Below are positions 8,391 to 16,633 of a DNA stretch of 50,923 bases, piece after piece. Within the stretch, counting starts at the first letter, position 1, and the number at the start of each line of letters is the position of its first letter. The position numbers and the translations under genes are program-made. Source of the stretch: Steroidobacteraceae bacterium (GTDB lineage Bacteria; Pseudomonadota; Gammaproteobacteria; Steroidobacterales; Steroidobacteraceae); NCBI GenBank assembly GCA_025458905.1, contig JALORN010000017.1, forward strand, positions 59,023-109,945. The letters run 5' to 3'. Below the pieces are notes generated by a model that made no database searches, was not told where the DNA came from, and saw only the letters and a list, made by a program, of their open reading frames with translations.

Positions 8391-9176
8391 ATGGCGAATC
8401 CATCGGGTGACACGGGGCGGCGGCATGCCGCGGGAGGGCGGCGCGCCGCCGCATGGCGAGCGCTCGGCTGGGGCGTGGCGCTCCTGCTGCTGGCCCTGCC
8501 GTGGGTCGTGCAGGCCCCCTGGACGGCCTACGACCACCTGGTCGCGGGCACGATCGTCGTCGGCATCGGCCTCGCGTTCGAGGCGCTGGTGCGCCGCGGC
8601 GAGCGCGCGTCCTGGCGTGGCGGGTCGGCCGTCGCGCTGGCGACCGCCGGCCTCACCGTCTGGATCAACGGCGCGGTCGGCCTGATCGGCCCGGAGGACG
8701 AGCCCTACGACCTCGTGTTCGCCGGCGTGCTCCTCGTCGCGCTACTCGGCGCCGGACTCGCCCGGCTGCGGCCCGCGGGGCTGGCGCGCGCGATGCGGGC
8801 CGCGGCCCTCGCGCAGTGCGCCGCGAGCCTCGGCGGCGCGTTCCTCGACGCGCGCGGGGCAGTGTTCGGCCTGGCCCTGGCGGCGGGCTGGCTGCTGGCC
8901 GGGGCACTGTTCCGCGCCGCCGCCCGGAGCGACGGGCGCGCCGGCCCTCCGCAACCCCAGGTCCCTTGGGCCCCGTCGCGCGCGCGGCCGCGCCGCGCCG
9001 CGACGGCCCGCCAGGCACCGGCCCGGGCCGGGCCGCCGCGGTTGCGCCATGTAGAATCCGGCCACCTCGACCGAGCCACGGGCCGACCTTGCCTCCCGCA
9101 CGCAAGCGCACCAAGCGCCGCTCCCCCGCGCCGGCCCGCCGGCGCAGCCGCGCTTCGCCGCCCGCCGGCCTCGTGA
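8391..9176 (+). CDS. Multi-pass membrane protein, unknown function
   Basis: 261 residues from ATG 8391, with GGAG 9 bases upstream. Residues 20-185 hold about six membrane segments with a conserved-looking loop WINGAVGLIGPEDEPYDLVFAGVL. This matches the pattern of a common bacterial family of small uncharacterised inner-membrane proteins. The last 75 or so residues are low-complexity Arg/Pro/Ala and overlap the start of the LacI-type gene in another frame. The natural end may therefore be earlier, with the open frame extended only by the high G+C content. There is no stop in any frame nearby, so I keep the first in-frame stop. It is divergent from the frameshifted winged-helix gene; the 252-bp gap between them holds no other feature I can see. 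Confidence 0.6.
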   Translation: MANPSGDTGRRHAAGGRRAAAWRALGWGVALLLLALPWVVQAPWTAYDHLVAGTIVVGIGLAFEALVRRGERASWRGGSAVALATAGLTVWINGAVGLIGPEDEPYDLVFAGVLLVALLGAGLARLRPAGLARAMRAAALAQCAASLGGAFLDARGAVFGLALAAGWLLAGALFRAAARSDGRAGPPQPQVPWAPSRARPRRAATARQAPARAGPPRLRHVESGHLDRATGRPCLPHASAPSAAPPRRPAGAAALRRPPAS

Positions 9177-10174
9177 CCTCGCACGACGTCGCCTCGCTCG
9201 CCGGAGTATCGCGCTCGGCGGTCTCGCGCACCTTCACGCCCGACGCCAGCGTCTCGGAGAAGACGCGCCGCAAGGTGCTCGCGGCCGCCCAGAAGCTCGG
9301 TTACCAGCCGAACGTGATCGCGCGCAGCCTGATCACCCGGCAGTCGCGGTTGATCGGCCTGATCATGGGCGAGTGGGAGAATCCGTTCTACACCACGATG
9401 CTGCGCGGCTTCACCGAGCGGCTCGGCGAGCGCGACTACCGCGTGATGCTGCTCGCGAGCCGCACGGCCGGCGACGTCGAGGCGGCGATGCGCATGCTGA
9501 TGCAGTACCGCGTCGACGGCATGGTACTGGTGTCGGCCTCGCCGCCGGCCGCTGCGGCCGCCGACTACGCGCGCGGCGGCGGCCGGCTGGTGCTCGTCAA
9601 CCGCGAGGCCGACGGCGTGCCCGCCACCTCCATCGTCAGCGACGCCGCGCGCGATGGCCGCGAGATCGGGCGGCGCCTGATCGCCGGCGGCTACGCGCGG
9701 ATCGCGCTGGCGCGCGGCGATGCCACGCTGCCGTCGGGCGTGCTGCGCACCGAGGCGCTGCGCGAGGCGATCGCGGCCTCGGGCCGCGCGCGCATCGTGA
9801 TCGACCGCTCCGGCACGCTCGGCTACGCCGCCGGACGTGCGTTCGGCAACGAGGTGATGGCACTGCCCGAGCCGCCCGACGCGATCGTCTGCTCGACCGA
9901 CATGACGGCGATCGGCGTGCTCGACGCGGTCCGCATCGATCGCGCGCTGCAGGTGCCGCGCCAGGTCGGCGTCGTCGGCTTCGGCGACATCCCTGCGTCG
10001 GGCTGGGCGAGCCACGACCTCACCACGATCCGGCTGCCGCTCGAGCGGATGATCGACGCCGCGGTGGCGACGGTGATCGACGAAGGCCGGCCGGCGACAG
10101 GGCCACGGCGCATCGTGGTCGAGGGCGAGGTGGTGGTGCGCTCGACGCTGCGCGACGCGCCGTCGCGCGGCTAG
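9089..10174 (+). CDS. LacI-family transcriptional regulator
   Basis: About 361 residues if the TTG at 9089 is the start. This gives a basic tail (PARKRTKRR) before the LacI helix-turn-helix at residues 30-50 (TSHDVASLAGVSRSAVSR) and the hinge helix up to YQPNVIARSL. A GTG at 9172 is the only alternative and would begin right at the HTH. The rest is a periplasmic-binding-protein-like sensor domain, with RLIGLIMGEWENPFY at its start and VGVVGFGDIPASGWASHDLTTIRLP near the C-terminus. The effector and operator are unknown. The final bases GCTAGC serve as stop codon for this gene and for the convergent gene at 10171. Confidence 0.85.
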   Translation: MPPARKRTKRRSPAPARRRSRASPPAGLVTSHDVASLAGVSRSAVSRTFTPDASVSEKTRRKVLAAAQKLGYQPNVIARSLITRQSRLIGLIMGEWENPFYTTMLRGFTERLGERDYRVMLLASRTAGDVEAAMRMLMQYRVDGMVLVSASPPAAAAADYARGGGRLVLVNREADGVPATSIVSDAARDGREIGRRLIAGGYARIALARGDATLPSGVLRTEALREAIAASGRARIVIDRSGTLGYAAGRAFGNEVMALPEPPDAIVCSTDMTAIGVLDAVRIDRALQVPRQVGVVGFGDIPASGWASHDLTTIRLPLERMIDAAVATVIDEGRPATGPRRIVVEGEVVVRSTLRDAPSRG

Positions 10175-10587
10175 CCCGCGAACACGCGATACAGCGTGCG
10201 CCCCGGCGCCAGCGTGAACAGCCCCGCCAGCACCAGGGCCAGCAGGTAGAGCCGGCGCATCGCGCGTTCGTGCAGCGCGACGTCGCCGCGGCGGATCGCG
10301 CCCAGCCCGCGCCACAGGCCGTGCACGGTCACCGGGATGAAGAGGTGGATCAGGCCGAAGCGCAGCGGGCCGAGCGCCAGCGTCGGGCCGACGGCCGCGG
10401 GGACGAACAGCGTCGACAGCGCCGTCACCGCCATCAGCGACACGAACAGCCGGCCACCCCAGCGATGGGCCGGGCTGCCCTTGGCGCTCAGGAAGAGGCT
10501 CCAGCTCCCGATCACGAACGCCGGCAGCACGGTCGCCACGTGCAGCTGGACGGCTGGCGGTGCACGCAACAGAGGTTCGAGGGTCAT
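10171..10587 (-). CDS. DUF2306-type small membrane protein
   Basis: 138 residues with four hydrophobic segments and the pattern of DUF2306 membrane proteins: VQLHVATVLPAFVIGSW, HRWGGRLFVSLMAVTALS, LIHLFIPVTVHGLWRGL, and a paired HERAMRRLYLLALVLAGLF at the end. The start at 10587 has AGGA about 12 bases upstream; a further ATG 15 codons upstream has no such site. The conserved histidines (in VQLHVA, PAHRWGG, LIHLF, LHERAM) suggest haem or metal binding, but the function is unknown. Its stop codon overlaps the LacI-type stop inside the palindrome GCTAGC. Confidence 0.75.
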   Translation of the reverse strand: MTLEPLLRAPPAVQLHVATVLPAFVIGSWSLFLSAKGSPAHRWGGRLFVSLMAVTALSTLFVPAAVGPTLALGPLRFGLIHLFIPVTVHGLWRGLGAIRRGDVALHERAMRRLYLLALVLAGLFTLAPGRTLYRVFAG

Positions 10588-10746
10588 GTCATGGGTCCTG
10601 GCCGGCCGCGACGGGAAGCGGCGCGCGATCACGCGGACAGTGTAGGGCGGCGGACGCGGGCGGCCTACCGCGCCGCGTCATTGACCCGCGGCGGGACGCG
10701 GCGTTAGCGTCGGCGACGCCGCATTCGCGGCAAGGAGGAGCTCCGC

Positions 10747-11208
10747 ATGGCGTCGAAGAAGAAGACCGCTCGCAGGCCCCGCACCTCGAAGACCTCCCGC
10801 GCCACGCCGGCGCGGCGCCGGGCGACGACCCGCGCCAAGGTCAAGGCGAAGACCAAGGCCAAGGCCGCGGCCCCGGCCCCGGCCCGCAAGCGCACGAGCG
10901 CGGCCGCCAAGGCCGCAGGGCCGCGCGCGGTGGCCGCAAGCGCGGGCCGCAAGGGCAAGACCGCACTGCGCAAGCTGGCGCACAGTACCCGCCAGAGCGC
11001 GCGGCGCGCCCGCAGCAGCGCCCGCAGCGGCATCACCCAGGCAGCCGCCGGCACGCAGGCCGCGACGCGCCGGGTCGCGGTCGCCGCGAAGAACGCCGTC
11101 GACTCGATGGCCGCGACGCTCGAGAAGGTCGCCGATCGCGTCGAGGAGCTGGTCGCCGGCGCGCCGGCCGCCGCGCCCGCCCCGACGCCGGGCGGGACCC
11201 CCGGCTGA
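10747..11208 (+). CDS. Histone H1-like/AlgP-like Lys-Ala-Pro-rich DNA-binding protein
   Basis: 153 residues, extremely rich in Lys, Arg and Ala. The first 60 residues are repeated KAKTKAKAA-type and APAPARK-type motifs like the C-terminal tail of eukaryotic H1 and of bacterial AlgP/HctB-like proteins. Residues 60-135 form an Ala-rich amphipathic helix region (RKLAHSTRQSARRARSSAR, AVDSMAATLEKVADRVEELV), and a short Pro-rich tail follows. Such proteins bind DNA non-specifically and compact the nucleoid. A strong AAGGAGGAG ribosome site lies 8-15 bases upstream, implying high expression. The stop TGA overlaps the apparent CTG start of the next gene. Confidence 0.8.
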   Translation: MASKKKTARRPRTSKTSRATPARRRATTRAKVKAKTKAKAAAPAPARKRTSAAAKAAGPRAVAASAGRKGKTALRKLAHSTRQSARRARSSARSGITQAAAGTQAATRRVAVAAKNAVDSMAATLEKVADRVEELVAGAPAAAPAPTPGGTPG

Positions 11209-11660
11209 TCCGCCAGCGCGCCGCGCCGTTCGCGGCACTGTCGCTGCTCGCCGCCGGCTGCGCATCGCTGCCGGAGGCGCCGCCGCGCGCCGCGCCGACG
11301 CCCCTCGCCTGCATCCGCTCGACCGTCGCGACGAAAGTCCCGCGCGACGTGGACGACAAGCTGCAGCACTGCCTGGCGGGCGGCCTGATCGCGCGCCACT
11401 GCAGCGTCGGCGAGGCGCGGCTCGCGTCCTGGGGGAAGGAGGTCGGCGACGCGCTCGGCCGGGGGGATGCGGACCGCGCCGACCTCGACGCCGACCACGC
11501 CGGCATCGCCTGCGCGCGCGGTGCGCGTGACGACGCGGGCATCCGCGCCTGCTGCGAGGCGCGCTATCCGCCGGCGGGCGGGCCGCGGGAGGCGCCGGCC
11601 GGTGCGCAGGCGGCACCGCCGGGGTCATCGAACCGTAACGTGGCGGTCATCGGCCGGTGA
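11205..11660 (+). CDS. Putative Cys-rich lipoprotein with a non-standard start
   Basis: About 151 residues. The first sensible residues are LIRQR-AAPFAALSLLAAGC, a lipoprotein signal with lipobox LAAGC (C19). The only start candidate near it is CTG 11205, overlapping the TGA of the histone-like gene as CTGA; no ATG, GTG or TTG exists in frame close by. The mature part has paired cysteines (DKLQHCLAGGLIARHC, IACARG, RACCEARYP) that may form disulphides. I do not recognise the family. Either a rare CTG start coupled to the upstream stop is used or a base is wrong in this region. The C-terminus is a Pro/Ala-rich tail. Confidence 0.5.
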   Translation: MIRQRAAPFAALSLLAAGCASLPEAPPRAAPTPLACIRSTVATKVPRDVDDKLQHCLAGGLIARHCSVGEARLASWGKEVGDALGRGDADRADLDADHAGIACARGARDDAGIRACCEARYPPAGGPREAPAGAQAAPPGSSNRNVAVIGR

Positions 11661-11712
11661 TCCGCCGGCGCGATGCTGGGGTCCAGGGACGGTCCGCCCC
11701 AGGAAGGAACCG

Positions 11713-11934
11713 ATGGCTACGTCGCAGCAAGCCGCAGCGCCCCGCGAGCACGTGCTCGCCGATCGCTGGAGAGTCACGACCGAGCGACTGGTCGAGGCCC
11801 GCTCGCACTTCCGGTTCCTGAACGAGTCGGAGTCGATGGACATCGCGGCGATGCGCCGGGTCGCACGACTGGTGCACGACCTCGAGCTCGAGCGCCATGC
11901 GCTGGCGCGGGCGATGGAGCAGCTCGAGCGCTGA
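11713..11934 (+). CDS. Small helical hypothetical protein
   Basis: 73 residues from ATG 11713, which follows AGGAAGGA at good spacing. The sequence is predicted almost fully helical and charged (DRWRVTTERLVEARSHF, AAMRRVARLVHDLELER). It has no signal peptide, membrane segment or metal motif. I do not recognise the family. It ends 9 bases before the convergent VWA gene. The strong ribosome site and regular GC3 codon use argue that it is real. Confidence 0.6.
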   Translation: MATSQQAAAPREHVLADRWRVTTERLVEARSHFRFLNESESMDIAAMRRVARLVHDLELERHALARAMEQLER

Positions 11935-11943
11935 GCCGGCCGC

Positions 11944-13470
11944 TCAGTCGATCACCAGCAGCCGCCCGAACGGCGCCACCGTCGCCGCATGGGCGGGTGG
12001 CACCGCCCAGATGACCGGCCAGCGCGGCCGGAACCGCGCCGGCCCCTCGAGGTCGGTCAGCACCACGGCGATGTCGGGCCGATGCCGGTCGGCCTCCTCG
12101 AGCAGCGGCGTGAAGTCGGTGCCGCCGCCGCCGTGGAACTCCACCTCGCGCAGGTCGAAGCGCCGCGCGGTGCCACGGTCGGGGTCCACTTGCTCCACCC
12201 GCCGCACCTGGTCGTCGCCGATCACGAGCGTCAGCGCCGCCTCCTGGCGGCGCAGGATCGCCTGGATCTCGCGCGTGAAGCGCTCGAGCAGCGGCGCCTC
12301 GATCGAGCCCGACACGTCCACCAGCAGCGCGAGACGCGGCGCGGCCTTCGTGCCGCCATGGCCCGGCTCCCAGGGCATGCGGCGCCCGCTGCGGCCGGCG
12401 CGCCCCTGGTTGGCGAGGTAGGAGCGCGACGGGCGCGACCACGACAGCGACGGCCGGCGCGACAGCGCGTGCGCGAGGCGCGTGCGCAGCACCTGCTCCC
12501 AGGGCACGCGCGAGGCCGGCAGGTCGGCGAGCAGCGTGCGCAGCATCGAGAACGCGCCGTCGCCGGCGTGCGCGCGCAGGATGCGCTCGCTCCATTCGCG
12601 CGAGGCCTCGGCCTGTTCCTCGGGCGAGCCCTGCGCAGCCTCGTCGGCGACCAGGTCCGCGGCGCCGTCGTCGGCGCCGAGCGCGCGCACGCTCGCCGCG
12701 CGCGGGCCGTCCTCGCGGCCCCCGGTGCCCTCGCCATCGTCCTTGCGCTCCGGGTTGCGGCCGGAGCGGTCGCGGCTCTCGCGCCGGTCGTCGACCGCGC
12801 GGTAGAGGCGCTCGACGTCCCACTCGAGCAGCGCCTGCTCGATGCCCTCGAACTCGATCTTCGCGCCCTTCAGCAGGCGCTCGAGGTTCACGGCGCCCTG
12901 CGGCAGCTCCAGCCAGCCGAGGTGGCCGAGCGCGCTGTTGACGATCGCGTCGGCGCAGGTGTTGTAGAGCTGCAGGTCGACGTCGCCGAGGCGCGCGCGC
13001 AGCTCGAGGAAGCGTTGCGGGTGGCGCAGCGCGACGTGCAGCACCTGGTGCGCGACCTGGCCCGCCTGCTGCGGCAGCGGCAGGCCCTCGAAGGCCGCGT
13101 CGTAGTAGAGCGCCGTGCCGTCGGTCGCGACCGGCGCGCGACGCGCGGCGAAGCGGCCCCAGCTGCGGGCGTGCGGCACGGGCGAGACGTCGCGATCCGC
13201 CCAGCCCGACGCGCTGCCGCGTGCCGCGCCCGCGCCACCGGCGTGGGCGCCGCCGGCCTGCGCGGCGCCGCGGCGTGCGTTGCCGGGCGCCGTCGCGGCA
13301 TCCGGTGCCGGCAGGTCGACGTGCCGGATCCACAGCGCGAGCCCGCCGGTCGAGGGCGCGTACTCGACCATCCGCTGGATCGCGCGCGTGCCGCGGTGGC
13401 CGTGGCGCGCGGCGGCGGGGACCGCGGGCGCGGCGCCGCCGGCCGGGCCCGCGGCGCCGTGCTCAGGCAT
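11944..13470 (-). CDS. DUF2201-type metallopeptidase-like/VWA domain protein
   Basis: 508 residues. The N-terminal half matches the putative metallopeptidase-like domain of DUF2201 proteins, with H141-Q-V-L-H145 in place of HExxH. A charged linker (residues 220-300) follows, then a VWA-like domain with D385VSGS (MIDAS-type), FHGGGGTDFTPLLE near 445-457 and VVLTDLEG at 469-476. These proteins are partners of MoxR-type ATPases and are thought to help metal insertion or complex remodelling. The start overlaps the end of the MoxR gene by 8 bp, so the two are co-translated. Replacement of the Glu in HExxH by Gln suggests that it is not an active protease. Confidence 0.8.
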   Translation of the reverse strand: MPEHGAAGPAGGAAPAVPAAARHGHRGTRAIQRMVEYAPSTGGLALWIRHVDLPAPDAATAPGNARRGAAQAGGAHAGGAGAARGSASGWADRDVSPVPHARSWGRFAARRAPVATDGTALYYDAAFEGLPLPQQAGQVAHQVLHVALRHPQRFLELRARLGDVDLQLYNTCADAIVNSALGHLGWLELPQGAVNLERLLKGAKIEFEGIEQALLEWDVERLYRAVDDRRESRDRSGRNPERKDDGEGTGGREDGPRAASVRALGADDGAADLVADEAAQGSPEEQAEASREWSERILRAHAGDGAFSMLRTLLADLPASRVPWEQVLRTRLAHALSRRPSLSWSRPSRSYLANQGRAGRSGRRMPWEPGHGGTKAAPRLALLVDVSGSIEAPLLERFTREIQAILRRQEAALTLVIGDDQVRRVEQVDPDRGTARRFDLREVEFHGGGGTDFTPLLEEADRHRPDIAVVLTDLEGPARFRPRWPVIWAVPPAHAATVAPFGRLLVID

Positions 13471-14572
13471 CGAGGCCCTCGCGACGGCGCTGCTCGGCGT
13501 AGCGGCGGTAGGCGGGGCTGTCGAGCACCGCCGTCTCGAGGCCGCGCTCGAGCGCCTTCTGCAGCAGCAGCTCCATCGCCAGCGTCTGCGCCTCGCGCAC
13601 CGGCAGCGAGGCGGCGCCGCGCGAGTCGGGCAGCTGGCCGACGATCTCGAGCGCGCGCTGCAGGGTCGGCGCGTCGACCGCGGCGGCGAGCAGGCCGTAG
13701 ATCATTCCGTAGAGGCCGTCGAGCGTGGCCGGAAGCAGCGCCGCGGTCTCCTCGCCGGGCCTGGCGCGCATCAGCTTCAGCACGTCGGCGCCGGACTGGA
13801 TCTCGCGCAGCACGCCGAAGAATTCCGCCGCGTTCGCGGCGCCGATGCGCCCCTGCACGAAGCTCCTGCGCGCCGCCTCGCCGAGGCCGGACTTCAGCAC
13901 GTTGGAGACGTCCTCCCAGCCGCGCGGGCTGGCCCCGACCAGGTGGTCCGCGGCGAGCTGCGCGGCGGTGTCGTCGAGGCGGTCGGGGCGCACCTTGAGG
14001 TAGGCCATCACCTCGGGCGCGAAGTCGTGCGCGAGCGCGTGCTCGAGGAAGGCCTCGATCACGGTCTGCACGTTGAAGTGGAACATGCGGTCGGCGAGCG
14101 CGGTGCCCATGTCGTGGCTGACGGCGCCGTGGAAGCTCGCGTTGCCCGCGGCCACGATCTGCCAGCCGTCGGGCAGGCGGTAGTTGCCGACGCGGCGGTC
14201 GAGGATCAGCGAGTAGGCCGAGATCTGCAGGCGCTGCTCGGCGGCGGTCAGCTCGTCGAGGAACAGGATGCCCTCGGGCTGGTCGGCGGTCGGCAGGAAC
14301 TCCGGCGGGAACCACACGGTGCGCGACTGCGCGTCGTCGGCGTAGATCGCGCCGCGGATGTCCACCGGCTCGATGGTGGTGAGGCGCAGGTCCACCAGCG
14401 GCACGCCGTAGTGCGCCGCGACCTGCCGCACCACCGACGACTTGCCGACGCCGCGGGTGCCCCAGAGCATGGTCGCGCGCCGCCGCAGCACCGGGTCGGC
14501 GAACTGCTCGATCAGCGCCGCCTTGGCGGCGGCGATCGAGACCGGCGGCACGTTCATCGGGTTCGACGCCAT
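13463..14572 (-). CDS. MoxR-family AAA+ ATPase
   Basis: 369 residues. Walker A is WGTRGVGKSS (residues 37-46) and Walker B is ILFLDEL (102-108). A sensor region AAGNASFHGAVSH and arginine-containing lid helices toward the C-terminus follow. The sequence is of the MoxR/RavA type that works with VWA proteins as a chaperone-like machine. The gene lies 4 bp downstream of a membrane protein gene (14577-15539) and overlaps the VWA partner by 8 bp, forming a three-gene minus-strand unit. The target complex is unknown. Confidence 0.85.
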   Translation of the reverse strand: MASNPMNVPPVSIAAAKAALIEQFADPVLRRRATMLWGTRGVGKSSVVRQVAAHYGVPLVDLRLTTIEPVDIRGAIYADDAQSRTVWFPPEFLPTADQPEGILFLDELTAAEQRLQISAYSLILDRRVGNYRLPDGWQIVAAGNASFHGAVSHDMGTALADRMFHFNVQTVIEAFLEHALAHDFAPEVMAYLKVRPDRLDDTAAQLAADHLVGASPRGWEDVSNVLKSGLGEAARRSFVQGRIGAANAAEFFGVLREIQSGADVLKLMRARPGEETAALLPATLDGLYGMIYGLLAAAVDAPTLQRALEIVGQLPDSRGAASLPVREAQTLAMELLLQKALERGLETAVLDSPAYRRYAEQRRREGLDA

Positions 14573-14576
14573 CGGC

Positions 14577-15539
14577 TCAGCCCGCCTCCCCGCGCCAGGT
14601 GGCCGCCCGCGGCCGGCGCGGCAGCGGCGGGATCTCGATGCGCGGCATCTCGGGCAGGCAGAAGATCGCGATCATCAGGAGCGGCGGCAGGTTGAACAGC
14701 ACCATGCGCAGCGACGCATCCTCGTAGAGGCCGAGCCTCGACACCGAGGCCGCACCGCCGATCAGCGCGAGGCTGACGAGCAGCGGCACCGCGCGCCGCA
14801 GCGTCACGCGCCAGCGCGCCGCCTGCTGGCGCTCGTGGAAACGCGCCGGCGGCTCGGCGAAGGTGGCGGCGAGGTGCTGCACGGCCGCGACCAGCCGCGT
14901 CTCGGCGAGGCGCCCGCGCTCGAGGCCCTCGCCACGCAGCCGCAGCTCGGCGCGCCAGGCGTCGCCGAACGGGGTGAGCCGCGTCCAGCTCCAGCCGAGC
15001 ACCGCGAGCAGGTCCTCGGGCAGCTCGAGCGCGCGGGCCGGCTCGGCCTTCAGCTCGAGCTTGCCGGGCACGCCCTTGACGGTGCCGGAGACGTCGAGCT
15101 CGAGGTGGAAGCCGTCGAGCCGCGCGACGCCCCGCACGAGCCGCAGCCTCGATCCCGGGTCGCCGGCACCCGGCTCGATCTCGTGGTCGAGCGCGAGCTC
15201 GTAGCCGGGACCGGCGCGGAACTGGCTCGCGGGGGGCACGCGCTCGATCGCCTCGAGCAGCGTCGCCGCCTCGGCGCCCTCGACGCCGAGCGTCGCGAGG
15301 CCGCCGCCCGGCAGCGACAGCTGGCGCGTGAGGCGGAAGCCGCCGCGCTCCAGCCGCTCGAGCTGCAGGCGTGCGACCACCGTGGCCGTGGGAGCCGCCG
15401 GCGGCGCGACGGCGAACTCGGCCGGGCGGAACGCGAGCCGCCCGGCGTTGCGATCGCTCGCCGCCAGGTCCGCCTGCAGGCCGCGGCGCGCGAACGGCTC
15501 GATCCAGCCGAGGATCTCGTGGTGCGACAGGGGCTTCAT
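14577..15539 (-). CDS. Hypothetical protein with C-terminal membrane segments, MoxR operon
   Basis: 320 residues. Residues 1-240 look like a soluble mixed alpha/beta domain with no motif I recognise. An Arg-rich patch (RFHERQQAARWRVTLRR) is then followed by two hydrophobic segments at about 248-265 and 278-295 (AVPLLVSLALIGG, MVLFNLPPLLMIAIFCLP). The short cytoplasmic-looking tail is Pro/Arg-rich. It is the first gene of the MoxR/VWA unit, with a 4-bp gap to the ATPase. It could anchor the ATPase/VWA pair to the membrane, but this is inference from position only. Confidence 0.65.
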   Translation of the reverse strand: MKPLSHHEILGWIEPFARRGLQADLAASDRNAGRLAFRPAEFAVAPPAAPTATVVARLQLERLERGGFRLTRQLSLPGGGLATLGVEGAEAATLLEAIERVPPASQFRAGPGYELALDHEIEPGAGDPGSRLRLVRGVARLDGFHLELDVSGTVKGVPGKLELKAEPARALELPEDLLAVLGWSWTRLTPFGDAWRAELRLRGEGLERGRLAETRLVAAVQHLAATFAEPPARFHERQQAARWRVTLRRAVPLLVSLALIGGAASVSRLGLYEDASLRMVLFNLPPLLMIAIFCLPEMPRIEIPPLPRRPRAATWRGEAG

Positions 15540-15593
15540 GCGAGCACCGATCCTGCCACGCGCGCGCGGCGGCCGTCACCGGCGCGCCGCACC

Positions 15594-16601
15594 TCAGGTG
15601 AGCCAGGGCGCCGTGATCTCGGTCGAGACGCTCCACAGCCTCGCCGCCAGCCCATCGTCGGCCATCGGCCCGGTCATCAGCTCGGGGTTGCAGTCGGCGA
15701 AGAACTGGCCGCTGACGCGTGCCAGCGAGGGGTGGGTGGCGACGTAGACCTGGGTCGCGGCGCCAGCGGGGATCGACTTCATGAACGTCCAGCCGACCAG
15801 CCGGCCGGTGAACTCCTTCAGCGGCTGGTGGCGCCCGAGGTTCGTCAGCACGACGCCGGGGCGCACCACGTTGGCCGTGGCCGCGGTCGGCGCGAGCCGG
15901 CGCGCGAGCTCGCGGACGAAGAGGCCGTTGGCGAGCTTCGACTGTCCATAGGCCTGCGCCGGGTCGTAGCCGCGCGCGCCGGAGAGGTTGTCGAACTCGA
16001 TGCCGGCGGGCGGCGCGCGGCGCCAGCTGTTGCTCGAGACCACGACCACGCGGCCCTGCGGTGCGGCGAGCACCCGCCCGAGCAGCCGGTTCACCAGCAC
16101 GAAATGGCCGAGATGGTTGGTGACGAACTGCTTCTCGAGGCCACGCACCTGCTCCAGCCGCGGCAGCTCCATGATGCCGGCATTGCAGACCAGGCCATCG
16201 AGCCGCGGCGCCGCCGCGGCGACCTCGTCGGCGCAGCGGCGCACCGCGTCGAAATCGGTGAGCTCGAGCGCGACCGGCAGGAAGCGGCCCGGCAGGCCGC
16301 GCAGCGCCTCGGCCACCTTGTCGACGCTGCGGCCGGTGGCGATCACCGCGGCGCCGCGCAGCGCCAGCACGCGCGCCGTTTCCAGGCCGAGGCCGGAGTT
16401 CGCGCCGGTGACGAGGTAGTGATGCCCGGAGAGGTCGAGGCCCGCGGTGACGTCCGCGGCCGTCGACTTCGCGCCGAACGGCCCGACCGGTACGCCGGGC
16501 GGGCGTTGCACGGGCGCGCGCGGCCGCAGCGCGAGGGCCGCGCCGCCTGCCGCGAGCGCCACCGCCGCGCCCCCGATCAGCAGCGTCCGGCGGCTCGGCA
16601 T
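15594..16601 (-). CDS. Membrane-anchored short-chain dehydrogenase/reductase
   Basis: 335 residues. An N-terminal hydrophobic stretch after SRR (residues 3-28) looks like a Tat signal or an uncleaved anchor. The remainder is a classical SDR: TGANSGLG cofactor loop (65-72), NAG (140-142), S190, and the catalytic Y218-x3-K222. No acidic residue directly after the second strand is evident, with a GRS motif instead, which favours NADP(H). The long variant with FDNLSG and an extended C-terminus resembles retinol-dehydrogenase/WW-oxidoreductase-like SDRs. The substrate is unknown. It lies 32 bp downstream of the hydrolase gene on the same strand. Confidence 0.8.
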   Translation of the reverse strand: MPSRRTLLIGGAAVALAAGGAALALRPRAPVQRPPGVPVGPFGAKSTAADVTAGLDLSGHHYLVTGANSGLGLETARVLALRGAAVIATGRSVDKVAEALRGLPGRFLPVALELTDFDAVRRCADEVAAAAPRLDGLVCNAGIMELPRLEQVRGLEKQFVTNHLGHFVLVNRLLGRVLAAPQGRVVVVSSNSWRRAPPAGIEFDNLSGARGYDPAQAYGQSKLANGLFVRELARRLAPTAATANVVRPGVVLTNLGRHQPLKEFTGRLVGWTFMKSIPAGAATQVYVATHPSLARVSGQFFADCNPELMTGPMADDGLAARLWSVSTEITAPWLT

Positions 16602-16633
16602 GGCGGGCGGCGACCTGCGCTCGGCGGCCGCGC

